Assembly: GCA_964019135.1 (NCBI GenBank)
Contig: OZ025260.1
Location: 22,686,254 to 22,750,253 of the forward strand
From: Arenicola marina
Taxonomy: Eukaryota; Annelida; Polychaeta; Arenicolidae
DNA: 64,000 bases
Reading direction: 5' to 3'
The notes beneath the pieces are model-generated. The model saw only the letters and a program-made list of their open reading frames with translations. It was not told where the DNA came from and searched no databases. Both the position numbers and the translations under genes were made by a program. Numbering within the stretch: position 1 is the first letter of the stretch; every line of letters starts with the position of its first letter. Below, one piece after another: positions 54,970 to 64,000 of the stretch.

Positions 54970-57900
54970 CTACACATCTAGGCGTTGGGGGGGTCGACGT
55001 ATCCTCGCCCCACGTCTGAGAGGAGGACCATCCTCACCATCCCCCACTGGGTCAAGACCCGTAGCATTCTCCTCTGGGGCCACCAGACTATCCATCATGT
55101 CATCTCCGGCCACCTCATCACCAGGAGTATCGTCTCCTCTCACCACCTCACCAGTGGTATCATCGTCTCGCACCACATCACGAGGAGTATCCTCTCCTCC
55201 CACATCATCACGAGGGGTACCCTCCCCTCTCACATTATCACGAGGGGTAACCTCCCCTCTCACCACATCACGCGCAGGAGGGGCACCAGTCACGTCAGGA
55301 GTGTCACTGCTGGGCCCTGCTCCATTTCCATCCAGCCAGCTGGTCAGTGGCTCATCAGGATCGACCACATACTCCTTCAGGTGATCGACGTGCTCGATCA
55401 CTGGCCTCTCAGTCGGCGACCGTTGAACGGTGGCATTGACGCCAGAGGGACGAGCGATCACCAGGAATGGGCCAGACCACCTGACACCACCCTTGACCTT
55501 GGCAGTGGCTGTGCAATAACGCCACACCCAGCTACCCACTGGGAAGGACACCGGCGTAGCACGCATATCGTACGCGGTTTTCTGGCGTGTGGCCGCCTTC
55601 CGGCTCTCACGACGAGCTATGCTGTGAGCTATCTCCATGGCATCACATAGCCACTCACAGTACTCTGTGACACACATCTGCCTCCTATCACTGGGTGGAC
55701 CCTCCACCTGCAAGTCTAGTGGGAGCGTGACCTCATGGCCCAGCAGCATACGAAAGGGGGACACCCTAGTGCTGCGATGTTCCGTGGCACGGTACGCGCA
55801 GAGGGCATATGGAAGATGGTCTTCCCAGTCCTGCGGATGCAGTCTGGCATAGGTGAAAACCATGTCCTGGAGAGACCTGTTGAAATTCTCCACAAGGCCA
55901 TCTGATTGCGGCCTGTAAGGTGTGGTAAACGTTTTGTCAATCCGCATGATGCGGCAGATCTCCTTGAGAATCTTGTTAAATTCTCGTCCCCTGTCTGAAT
56001 GCAGCTGTCTGGGGCAGCCGAAACGGCAAAACACTTCCGTAACCAGCTTGTCAGCCACCGTCTGGGCTTCCTTGTTAGGAATGGGAAAACCCTCGACCCA
56101 CTTTGTGAAGTAGTCCTCGACTACCAGCACATACTTGTTCCCACTTGCCGTGTCGGGCATAGGTCCTATCAGGTCCATAGCCAACCGTTCCCACGGTACA
56201 CCAACAGGCATCTGTGTGAGAGGCGCTTTGTGAGGAACTGACGCTGGTTTCCGTTGACCACAGTCACGACACAAGGTCAGCCAGCGGCTCACATCAGCCG
56301 ACATGCGTGGCCAATAAAAGCGCCTCTTCAGGGAAGCAAGTGACTTGCTGTGGCCCATGTGACCACCGATCCTATCGCAATGCACAGACAGAAATAACCT
56401 CCTCCGCATGGGCGGTGGGACTACCAGCTGCGTGATAGCCTGTGTGTCACAGCTCGCCTTCTTTTCACGGTACAGAATGTCATTCCGCACCCGCAGGCGA
56501 TCCCATTGCTGCCAGAGACACTTGGTCGTGTAACTCTGATCTCTCACCTGAGCGAATGGTGGCCTGTGTGTACGGCTTTTCTTGCACTCCAGCATACAGG
56601 CCACACCCTCGTCTTCGCTCTGCCAGCGGCGAATGTCATCCAGAGTCACACCTGGGGCCCACTGTAGCATAGCTACCTCTGCCTCCAGGCCTCTATCACT
56701 CGCCTCTCCACTAGCAATTGGCAGTTGGGAATCGAACCTGTCACCTTCTGCAACGATCTCCATCACTGCAGATTCAGCACCGCGACCTATCAGAGGTCGG
56801 TCATCTTCCACCCTCTGTAGCGGTGCCAGCTCAGAGGTGTCGCGTGAGGCGTCAGCTGCCAGACTCGCGTTAGCTACCCTCCTTGGTAAGCAGTCGACAC
56901 ACTCTGCACGCTTACAGGGTCTGGTCACCTTGCGCGACAACGCATCTGCATGGCCTATGGACGCACCGGGACGGTGAACAATGGTGAAGTCATACGTCCC
57001 CAGGGTGGTTAGCCAACGGGCCACCATACCTTCCGCGTCCTTGAAGTGCAAGAGCCAAGTCAGTGAGGCGTGGTCGGTTACGACAGTGAATGGTCGACCC
57101 CACAGGTAGTGTTTGAACTGTTTGATGAAGGTCACCACAGCCAACAACTCCCGGTGTGTTGTACAATAGCGGCTCTGCGCACGACTGAACGTTTTCGACG
57201 CATAGGCTATCACCTTCTCCCCATCAGGTTGCTGCTGGGCAACGACGCATCCCATGGCATCATTGCTGGCATCCGTGTAACGGATGAAGGGATCCTCCCT
57301 AGTGGGGTAGGCCAGAATTGGCGACTCGCACAAAGCCTGCTGCAGAGCCCTAAAGGCTTCCTCCTTACGGTCCGACCATTCGAACGGAGCCTTCTTCCTT
57401 GTCATAGCTGTCAGGGGATTTGCCACCCTCGCAAAGCCGGGAATGAAACGCCTGTAATAAGACACCAGCCCAAGGAAGCTCCGTACCTCTTTTACCGTGG
57501 TCGGTCGTGGCCAGTCCCGCACGGCGGAGACTTTAGCCGGGTCTGTCGAAATACCTGCCCGGGACACAATATGCCCCAGGTAGGGCACCTCAGTCTGAAA
57601 CAGATTGCATTTCTTGGCCTTCATCTTCAGGCCAGCCTCTCTGAAGCGTTCCCACACAGTGGTCAGCCGATCTAGGGTCTCCTCAAAGGACTTGGCATAT
57701 ACGATGACGTCATCGAGGTATACCAGACAGCTCCGCCAGCACAGGCCTCTCAGTACCAATTCCATCAGCCTTTCAAAAAGCGCTGGGCTATTACACAAGC
57801 CGAAAGGCATCACCTTCCACTGCAAGAGGCCCTGTCTGGTTATGAAGGCTGTCTTCTCCCTGTCACGCTCATCCATGGCCACCTGCCAATACCCGGAGGC

Positions 57901-59205
57901 CAGATCCAGGGTGCAAAACCACTCGGAGCCAGCCAGTGCATCTAGAGTGTCGGTGATCAATGGTAACGGATATGCATCTTTTCGCGTCACATCATTGAGT
58001 TTACGGTAATCAACGCAAAAGCGTGTACTTCCGTCCTTTTTCTTCACAAGAACCACCGGACTGCTCCAGGAACTGGTGCTCGGCTCAATGACACCCTTAT
58101 CAAGCATGGACTGGATCTCTCTGGCCTCGACCTCCTGCTGAGCCACAGGAAGGTGACGAGCGCGCTGACGTATCGGGTAAGCCTGACCCGTATCAATACG
58201 GTGCTTAACCAGATCGGTAGTCCCCCATGTGTCGTTTGTCTCCGAGAAGATGTCTGAGTACTCCCGGAGCAGTGACCGAACCCGGTTTTGCTGACCTACA
58301 GTCAACTCTGGAGACACCTCGGTTGCTAACTTCTCCAATGCAAGAGGCAAGTCTGCAGCATCAGATGCTGTCACCTGACGCGTGTCAATCACACCTTCCC
58401 CAGTGGCATCTGACTCAACCTGGGGCACCTCGATTACCTCACCGCTGGGCAGTGCTTGCAAAGTCCCCACTATGCCACCCTTGCGCAGGAAGATTGTCTC
58501 ATCTGTGGGATTCATGATCACCACAGGCACATGCCTAGTACCGCAGCCTACAAGGGATGCACCTGCCACTACCTGGGTTGCAGACATTAACCGCCCGCTA
58601 GGGGTCAACAAGGCGTCGCTACCCTTGGCATACTGCAACTTATTTTCTGCAATCCCTGTGACCACGACCTCAGTGGAAGGTGGGATGGCTACTGACTGCT
58701 CTAGTCGGACACGAGCCACCTGGTCCTGCTTGCCCTCCTGCGACAAGGCGAAGGTAAACTTACCTATCCTCAGGATTCCTTCCCGCATCGACATTTCGCA
58801 GTCCTGATCATGCAGGAAATCCAGGCCCAGTATCCCACCACGATCAGGCAAGTCGGCCACCACTACTTCTTGTGTCAGTCTCATCCCATTGAGGGAAAAT
58901 TCGAGGGTAGTCTCTCCCAAGCTCTTCATGAAACCCCCAGCCGCAGTGCGAAGCTGTGTTTTCAGAGGTTTAAGGGGAGGTCTCATGTCCGCCTGTATAG
59001 ACATGTAAGTTTGGTTGTCTAGTAGCGACACAGCTGCACCCGTGTCAAGCAGCATAGGGCAACTCATCCCATACAACCTGGTATGCAGGACCCAACCTGC
59101 TACAGGTCTAACCCGGAGCACCCGAGGTCCCCCACCCTCGCTACGTGGCTCCCTGGCCCTGTCCTGCCCTTTGTCGCTACTACCCGGATTATCGTCACTT
59201 GTCAC
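54970..59205 (-). CDS. pol: Pol of the Gypsy element: protease, RT, RNase H, integrase
   Basis: 1411 codons in a single open frame. In order: aspartic protease (LLDTGAAVSLL, about residue 50), reverse transcriptase (about 350-560, with YLDDVIVYA), RNase H (about 640-760), an H2C2 zinc-binding segment and integrase core (about 950-1150), and a GPY/F-like segment (SWVWRYCT...WSGPFLVI). A 130-residue acidic tail follows with short Gly-Asp-rich repeats (GEVTPRDNVRGEGTPRDD). The acidic repeated tail is unusual and varies in length in such elements. The frame appears undamaged. Confidence 0.93.
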   Translation of the reverse strand: MTSDDNPGSSDKGQDRAREPRSEGGGPRVLRVRPVAGWVLHTRLYGMSCPMLLDTGAAVSLLDNQTYMSIQADMRPPLKPLKTQLRTAAGGFMKSLGETTLEFSLNGMRLTQEVVVADLPDRGGILGLDFLHDQDCEMSMREGILRIGKFTFALSQEGKQDQVARVRLEQSVAIPPSTEVVVTGIAENKLQYAKGSDALLTPSGRLMSATQVVAGASLVGCGTRHVPVVIMNPTDETIFLRKGGIVGTLQALPSGEVIEVPQVESDATGEGVIDTRQVTASDAADLPLALEKLATEVSPELTVGQQNRVRSLLREYSDIFSETNDTWGTTDLVKHRIDTGQAYPIRQRARHLPVAQQEVEAREIQSMLDKGVIEPSTSSWSSPVVLVKKKDGSTRFCVDYRKLNDVTRKDAYPLPLITDTLDALAGSEWFCTLDLASGYWQVAMDERDREKTAFITRQGLLQWKVMPFGLCNSPALFERLMELVLRGLCWRSCLVYLDDVIVYAKSFEETLDRLTTVWERFREAGLKMKAKKCNLFQTEVPYLGHIVSRAGISTDPAKVSAVRDWPRPTTVKEVRSFLGLVSYYRRFIPGFARVANPLTAMTRKKAPFEWSDRKEEAFRALQQALCESPILAYPTREDPFIRYTDASNDAMGCVVAQQQPDGEKVIAYASKTFSRAQSRYCTTHRELLAVVTFIKQFKHYLWGRPFTVVTDHASLTWLLHFKDAEGMVARWLTTLGTYDFTIVHRPGASIGHADALSRKVTRPCKRAECVDCLPRRVANASLAADASRDTSELAPLQRVEDDRPLIGRGAESAVMEIVAEGDRFDSQLPIASGEASDRGLEAEVAMLQWAPGVTLDDIRRWQSEDEGVACMLECKKSRTHRPPFAQVRDQSYTTKCLWQQWDRLRVRNDILYREKKASCDTQAITQLVVPPPMRRRLFLSVHCDRIGGHMGHSKSLASLKRRFYWPRMSADVSRWLTLCRDCGQRKPASVPHKAPLTQMPVGVPWERLAMDLIGPMPDTASGNKYVLVVEDYFTKWVEGFPIPNKEAQTVADKLVTEVFCRFGCPRQLHSDRGREFNKILKEICRIMRIDKTFTTPYRPQSDGLVENFNRSLQDMVFTYARLHPQDWEDHLPYALCAYRATEHRSTRVSPFRMLLGHEVTLPLDLQVEGPPSDRRQMCVTEYCEWLCDAMEIAHSIARRESRKAATRQKTAYDMRATPVSFPVGSWVWRYCTATAKVKGGVRWSGPFLVIARPSGVNATVQRSPTERPVIEHVDHLKEYVVDPDEPLTSWLDGNGAGPSSDTPDVTGAPPARDVVRGEVTPRDNVRGEGTPRDDVGGEDTPRDVVRDDDTTGEVVRGDDTPGDEVAGDDMMDSLVAPEENATGLDPVGDGEDGPPLRRGARIRRPPQRLDV

Positions 59206-59240
59206 TGGGCTAGCTTTCCCCGGGGTGACACTAGCCCTAG

Positions 59241-61184
59241 TTAGTTTGGGGACCCAGGAGCCTGCTGTCTCGGCTGCTCCGACCGAGCGTTGTCAGTCTC
59301 ACGGGGCGAGTAGTCTCCAGGTCTGCTCTCCATCTTAACCCGACACCCCAACCGGTAATGTCCAGTCTGGCCACAGCGGAAACAGCGATTCTCTCGCCGA
59401 AGCCGTTCACGCTCCCTGTCCCTGTCGGAGTCCCTGTCTCTGTCCCGCCTGTCCGTATAACGGTCAGGGGAGTATCGGCGTCTCCCAGAGGGGTAGTTCC
59501 GCTTGTCAGAAAAATGGGAGTGTGGAGACCTGGTCTGTCCGCTGGTGTGGCTGTCTCTGCTGCTTGGCCGTCGGTCCGCGTAATGGGTGTGACGGGTCCT
59601 GACATCACGGTAACTGTCATCCCGACGTGGCCGTCTCGAGTCTACCTGACCATCGATTGATCCACCATGACTGACTCTCTTTCCCCTACCCTGGGACCTC
59701 ATGACCTCACTGAGGCGTGAAATCAGCCCCTCCACCTCATGTTCGGTCCCATCAGAGTCTTCATTATCCAGCTGTGACTCGTCATTTGCAGCAGACGCCC
59801 GGTAGATAGGGGCCGGCGCTGGTTTGCTAACCCGCCCAAGTGGGGAAGCGAACTGATCGCTTCGGTCGGCCAGGTCTACCAGACGCTCTATGGGGACATC
59901 ACCCTCCATGAACAACAGCCTGCGGGTGAAGTCGTCTGCTATCCCACCTACAAACTGTTCTCTGACCATCGCTTGGCGACTGTACTCATCAGAGTGGGGA
60001 TAGGCTTGTTGCGCCAAGATCTGGAGTTCGTTGGCAAACAACCGATACGGTTCTGTCTTGCCCTTCTTCCGTTGTCGGAATATTCGGACCGCAACATCAC
60101 CAATGCACGGCTTGTACTGCCACAGCAGCGCAGAACGCAAGGACCAGTAATCATCATTGCCTTGGCGGACAACCAGTCTGTAGGCCTCACCTTGCAAACA
60201 CAATTTCAGGTTTAGACCCCGCTGACCTGCTGTCCAGCAACACAGATTGGCTATGGTGTCGAACCGGCTTAAGAAGTCTTGCACCGTGCTGCTGTCAGTC
60301 GAACCGGAAAATGTCGGCAATTTGGGGCACCTCTCCAGCCCAGCCTGCCACAAGACCTGTTTCAGATCTGCCGGACTTAAGGGGTTCACAGGCAAGCACT
60401 CCCCACCTGGCACTGGATGCCCTCTCGGTCCATGAACAAACCCACCAGGCTCGGGGAATACACCTCGCACTCCTTGGTAACCAGCCGGGCTGACACCTAT
60501 ATAGCCACCAGGGGAAATGCCCGCTGCTTCACAGCTGCCAGGCCCTGGCTGCCAGTGGCCCCTGTCCGCTGGGTTGGGCGCCGACTCCGCTAAGCGAGAG
60601 TGATGCAGTTGCCCCTGATGGGGGTTGCCAGCGAACGGCACAGCGCTTGGGGGCCCATAACCCACCCCCTCTGGCCTGTAACCATCCCATTTAACGCTTT
60701 GAGTTCGATTGCTGACACCCTGAGGTGTTGTCAAATCAGCAGTAACATTGGGAAAACCCGGGGTAGCCTGCTCACCGAACACGGTGTCATGGGCGCGGCC
60801 ATCTTGCCTTCCCCTTATGACACCAACCCGCTGAGAATCCCGCGCGAACTCGCTTTTGGCGGGACGCGCACTCCTGAGCCAATCAGGGGCCGGCATTTCG
60901 GTCACGTGATCGCCCGGCCGATTTGGGGAAGAAGGCCGAGCCGCCATCTTAGAATTGTGCAACAAAATTTGAGGCGCACCCCTGACTGAACTGCCCTCGC
61001 CTACCTGAGCCTCGACAGGTCCCAAATCATATTCCTCGCGCTTCTCTGACTGAATCCCCACATGGTCACGTATCCCACGGCCTAAATTTCCAACCCTCTC
61101 TCCGTGAACGGGGAAGTCTGTATCGTCCTCACTCAACCAACTTTCTAACCTAGCCATGAAGCCTAACCCACGGCGTTCCGCCAT
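59241..61184 (-). CDS. gag: Gag of the Gypsy element
   Basis: 647 codons from ATG at 61184, close to the 5' LTR. The N-terminal third is low-complexity and Pro/Gly-rich. The middle part resembles the capsid-like region of Gypsy gags (LPTFSGSTDSSTVQDFLSRF, then YRLFANELQILAQQAYP). The C-terminus is Arg/Asp-rich with one CCHC zinc knuckle (CFRCGQTGHYRLGC) for RNA binding. It forms the intracellular particle in this family. Pol follows in a different frame about 35 bp downstream, as is common for the family. Confidence 0.9.
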   Translation of the reverse strand: MAERRGLGFMARLESWLSEDDTDFPVHGERVGNLGRGIRDHVGIQSEKREEYDLGPVEAQVGEGSSVRGAPQILLHNSKMAARPSSPNRPGDHVTEMPAPDWLRSARPAKSEFARDSQRVGVIRGRQDGRAHDTVFGEQATPGFPNVTADLTTPQGVSNRTQSVKWDGYRPEGVGYGPPSAVPFAGNPHQGQLHHSRLAESAPNPADRGHWQPGPGSCEAAGISPGGYIGVSPAGYQGVRGVFPEPGGFVHGPRGHPVPGGECLPVNPLSPADLKQVLWQAGLERCPKLPTFSGSTDSSTVQDFLSRFDTIANLCCWTAGQRGLNLKLCLQGEAYRLVVRQGNDDYWSLRSALLWQYKPCIGDVAVRIFRQRKKGKTEPYRLFANELQILAQQAYPHSDEYSRQAMVREQFVGGIADDFTRRLLFMEGDVPIERLVDLADRSDQFASPLGRVSKPAPAPIYRASAANDESQLDNEDSDGTEHEVEGLISRLSEVMRSQGRGKRVSHGGSIDGQVDSRRPRRDDSYRDVRTRHTHYADRRPSSRDSHTSGQTRSPHSHFSDKRNYPSGRRRYSPDRYTDRRDRDRDSDRDRERERLRRENRCFRCGQTGHYRLGCRVKMESRPGDYSPRETDNARSEQPRQQAPGSPN

Positions 61185-61237
61185 GTTGCCACCTGTTGCT
61201 CAACCACGTGAAAAGACCGCTGGTTCACGGCACCAAA

Positions 61238-61707
61238 TGTGATATTTTAGGAATGGGGGGGGAGTGTCTTTACTTTAATTTGATGTACTTCTCGTTGTGT
61301 TATTCTAATTGGATCTAAACTTAATTTCGACAACCCCAACTGGGTGTTCGTTCCGAATTCGGTCTTACGTTAACACGTGGTGGCGAAGGCACTGAGGCGA
61401 AACGAAGTGGTTAAAGTTTCAATGATTTATTTAAACCCAAATAAAACACAAGTCACGAACTCCGTTATCGGTGTCACTTACCTGGCAGCAATTGGTAGAA
61501 CTGCTGCCAGCCCCTTGCTCCGCAGGGCGGTGAATCCAAGAACTCAAAAACTATTTCTACCTAAAAAGTGCGACCGTCTCGCTCGCTGCCTCCCCGCTGA
61601 CTCACCGCCCAGACCCAAGCCAAGCGGTGACATCACCGTTTCGGTTGCTATCGCAACGCTCGCGAGACTACACTCCCGGCCAAAAGTATGGGCACCCGAA
61701 TACCACA
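61238..61707 (-). repeat. 5' LTR of the Gypsy element
   Basis: 470 bp, TGTGGTATTC...AATATCACA on the minus strand. It matches 52311-52780 at every position I compared. Confidence 0.92.
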
Positions 61708-64000
61708 GTACAACTAACCCGTACAAGGCTACATTATGATTTATGACAGCGAGTAGGCCACTGCCAGTACTGATGCTTCTCTCTAGTTTTTTACGGTCTA
61801 TTCTACTTCCATCAACCAAAAATAGCCACAGAAAATAAACTACAGATGTCAGCAGATATAGTTTGGTTCTTACTTGAGTGTATGTCAGCTTTGAAAGCAT
61901 CTGTCACTTTTCAATTGTATTGTTACACTGTCGTTTGCATTTGACCCCTATGGGTGCATGTTTGTGTGCCTTGAACTTTAACCCGGATGCGCAACAGAGC
62001 GTGTCGCGCACGCGCACTCGAAACTACGAGGTGGCTTATATAGGGCTGTACAGTCACTTCGGGATCTTATCGAGACCCCACGAGACAGGGATATCTATGC
62101 TCTGCGTCAATGTCTATCATCAACGGCCTGTACGTGTTGCCTACCTTCCGGTTGTTTGCCTTCACTCGCCTCACACACAAGATCGGCTAAAGCTGACCCT
62201 GGAAGCACCACTAACCACTGAAGTTCTGTGCATATCCGAATTATAACCATCCGAGTACATGTATGTAATGTATGAGCGGTTAGGCAGTTGATAAACCAGA
62301 ATGCGGTTGTCTCATGAGTGACTGTCAGCGTCAGGCGATATGATGTGCTGCGCGAGGTTTTTCCATATCGTATGACGTAATAATCATCATGACGCGCGTG
62401 TCTGCGCGCGGGTATCTATGGTTACGTAACAACGCTCCTTATATGGACTGAGCGGGTGAGGACAATGGTGCTCTTTTTGTCGTAGAACTGTAAACATCGA
62501 TAATTTGGCTCAAAATACAACGCTTCCAACGGTCTCATCGAACGGACCACATGCATTATGGAGAGATAAATGTCTTGTCTTTAACTATATTATGGTTTTA
62601 TAGTTAACAATGCCTGGACCAAAGCCAAAAAAAAATAGTTTCACACCCACTCGATTCTTTAGGCACAAACCGCGCAGCTGGTCGGTTCCCAACACTAAAA
62701 CGTTGACCACAATGAGTGCGCGTCACGCAGTTGCAGCAAGGCACCAGCGTGATGCGCACTCGTTTTAATAGCACGTGTTTTCTTGTTGGTCCCCAAAAGA
62801 CCTAAACCGGAAACAGAACCCGCGAGAACTGTACAGCCCTATACAACCCCCTTTCAGTTGTCAAAACAACTCACGCTTCTTTATGTTCATACGAATACTT
62901 TTCTGAGTAGCCACTTATTATGAATAAAGTCAACGTGTATCATTACTCTCCTTGGAAGAACACTGCATGTCTTCAATTGATCTTTTTCGTCATCGGTAAC
63001 CATGTGGTGGCAGTAAAATTCACTGCTGGCTGGTACGAGGTGCCATCGCAATCTGATGGAAACATACGAAGCGTGTGGTATAGCCCCCCCCCCCACCCCG
63101 CTCCCCTTCCTATCTCTCCGCGTCTACTCACTGACGTGTCTGAACACGTGACTCCCTTATTACACCTGCCCTGTTCAAATTGGCAACAATGCAGTTTTAA
63201 ATCGTAATGGAGTTGGTTGGTTGGTTGTTTGGTTCTTTATGTTGAAGATGGCAAGTACTCATCAATCGTCTATGTCATTGCTATACACGTTTTTGAGGAG
63301 TGCCGGTCCGGGGGTTTTTACCTATCGTCGCCGAATCTGTAGTGCATTGGAGTCAACAAGGCCACAACCACCACCACCCCCAAACCCACCCCGTTGATGT
63401 TACGTAGTTAAGTAAAAACTGTTGCAATTGTGGTGCATGACCGCAACAACTTATGTAGGCCTAGTTCATTAAAAGAGAAGTTGCATTTGTTTGTGACATC
63501 TGGAACCACATCGCATTCATATAACTCATACACCGTTAAAGGAATTATTCTGTAACTTTTAAAAGCAGGCAAAGTAACTTCAATAACTCACAAATTTCCT
63601 ATGTCACCACATCACAATTCGTTCGTATGTTTCAAGAACACTTAAACCATTTGTAAAAGTGTTGGATTATAAAAATGAAATTAAAGTGAATGCATCAACT
63701 TGAAAAATGACATTGGTTATGTATGGAACGTATGATAAATGAGTTCAGTGTATTTCTACATTTTTTAGACAAGTGTTACAGTAAGTTACTACTGTGAGAG
63801 AGAAATGTCCTGCATGTATCATATAAATTATTAAGTTTTGAAACATCCACGTATCTTATTACCATACGTATATATTTAATTTGAAACGTGTGTGTAAACC
63901 GTTATACACTTACAACTATGTAACTAGTTTTGTAGAACGTCATGTTTCATACAGTTAGAAAGTTATTAAATCAACATGTTTTACGTGTGCGTGTATCGAA
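61708..64000. other. Intergenic sequence, no gene seen
   Basis: Contains CpG-rich patches near 61990 and 62390, a C run at about 63084, and AT-rich sequence from 63400. The inverted pair tatagggctgtacagt (62038) and actgtacagccctata (62828) might bound a MITE of about 0.8 kb. No protein-like frame was found. Confidence 0.45.

Larger units (their letters stand above)
52311..61707 (-). mobile_element. Ty3/Gypsy LTR retrotransposon, looks whole
   Basis: A 9.4-kb element in reverse orientation, with 470-bp direct LTRs, TG...CA termini, a 4-bp target duplication gtac on both sides (52307-52310 and 61708-61711), a tRNA-type primer-binding site beside the 5' LTR (tggtgccgtgaacc on the minus strand), a polypurine tract beside the 3' LTR, and open gag and pol. 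The two LTRs read as identical, so the insertion is very recent. No breaks were noticed in gag or pol. No envelope gene seen. Domain order protease-RT-RNase H-integrase places it in Ty3/Gypsy (Metaviridae). Confidence 0.92.

Noticed and set aside
54985-59660. Many forward-strand frames opposite gag and pol
   Set aside because: Antisense shadows of the retrotransposon genes.

Overview
The window is eukaryotic and metazoan. It contains an intact Ty3/Gypsy LTR retrotransposon, a LINE fragment, tRNA-derived SINEs, several DNA-transposon families, abundant minisatellites, poly-G/poly-C runs and a multidomain animal-type helicase/ART gene. The transposon mix (an ISL2EU-like THAP transposase paired with a YqaJ nuclease) and repeated motifs such as taggcct suggest a marine invertebrate, possibly a deuterostome. 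That placement is inference.

Layout. 3-425 is the end of a LINE reverse transcriptase. 757-9125 (copy A) and 28737-35778 (copy B) are a direct segmental duplication about 27-28 kb apart. It carries an apparently intronless gene with an architecture I do not recognise from any described protein: basic N-terminus, cold-shock domain, RNA polymerase II CTD-like heptads, ZNFX1-like SF1 RNA helicase, NFX1-type cysteine-rich fingers, then two ADP-ribosyltransferase (PARP) domains. Copy B keeps the start codon and the cold-shock domain. Copy A begins at the boundary just before the heptads and carries a SINE insertion. Both copies have frame breaks, but at different places, so each preserves parts the other has lost. 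Both end in a 29-bp minisatellite (about 22 units in A, about 9 in B), followed by a short reprise of the terminal ART strand.

Between the copies (9.1-28.1 kb) there is no convincing host gene. The interval holds a 1.3-kb element with a terminal hairpin, a 4.7-kb foldback element (14902-19620) filled with a 20-bp minisatellite that is open in all three forward frames, SINE and hAT-like remnants, and two GC-rich arrays in opposite orientation.

Downstream (36.5-45 kb) come a 1.9-kb TIR element sitting in a 19-20 bp satellite, further 21-bp and about 30-bp arrays, a 1.1-kb direct duplication, a 39-bp array and a Mutator-like element with about 150-bp inverted repeats. 46.0-51.0 kb is an ISL2EU-like DNA transposon with convergent genes: a SAP-SWIM-YqaJ-PHD nuclease on + and a THAP-DDE transposase on -. 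The transposase is split by a 367-bp MITE. 52311-61707 is a minus-strand Gypsy element with two LTRs that read as identical, 4-bp target duplications and open gag and pol. 61.7-64 kb shows no supported gene.

The helicase/CTD/ART protein is the most interesting item. By analogy with ZNFX1 and the PARP9-15 proteins, an RNA-sensing or antiviral role is plausible, but this is inference.
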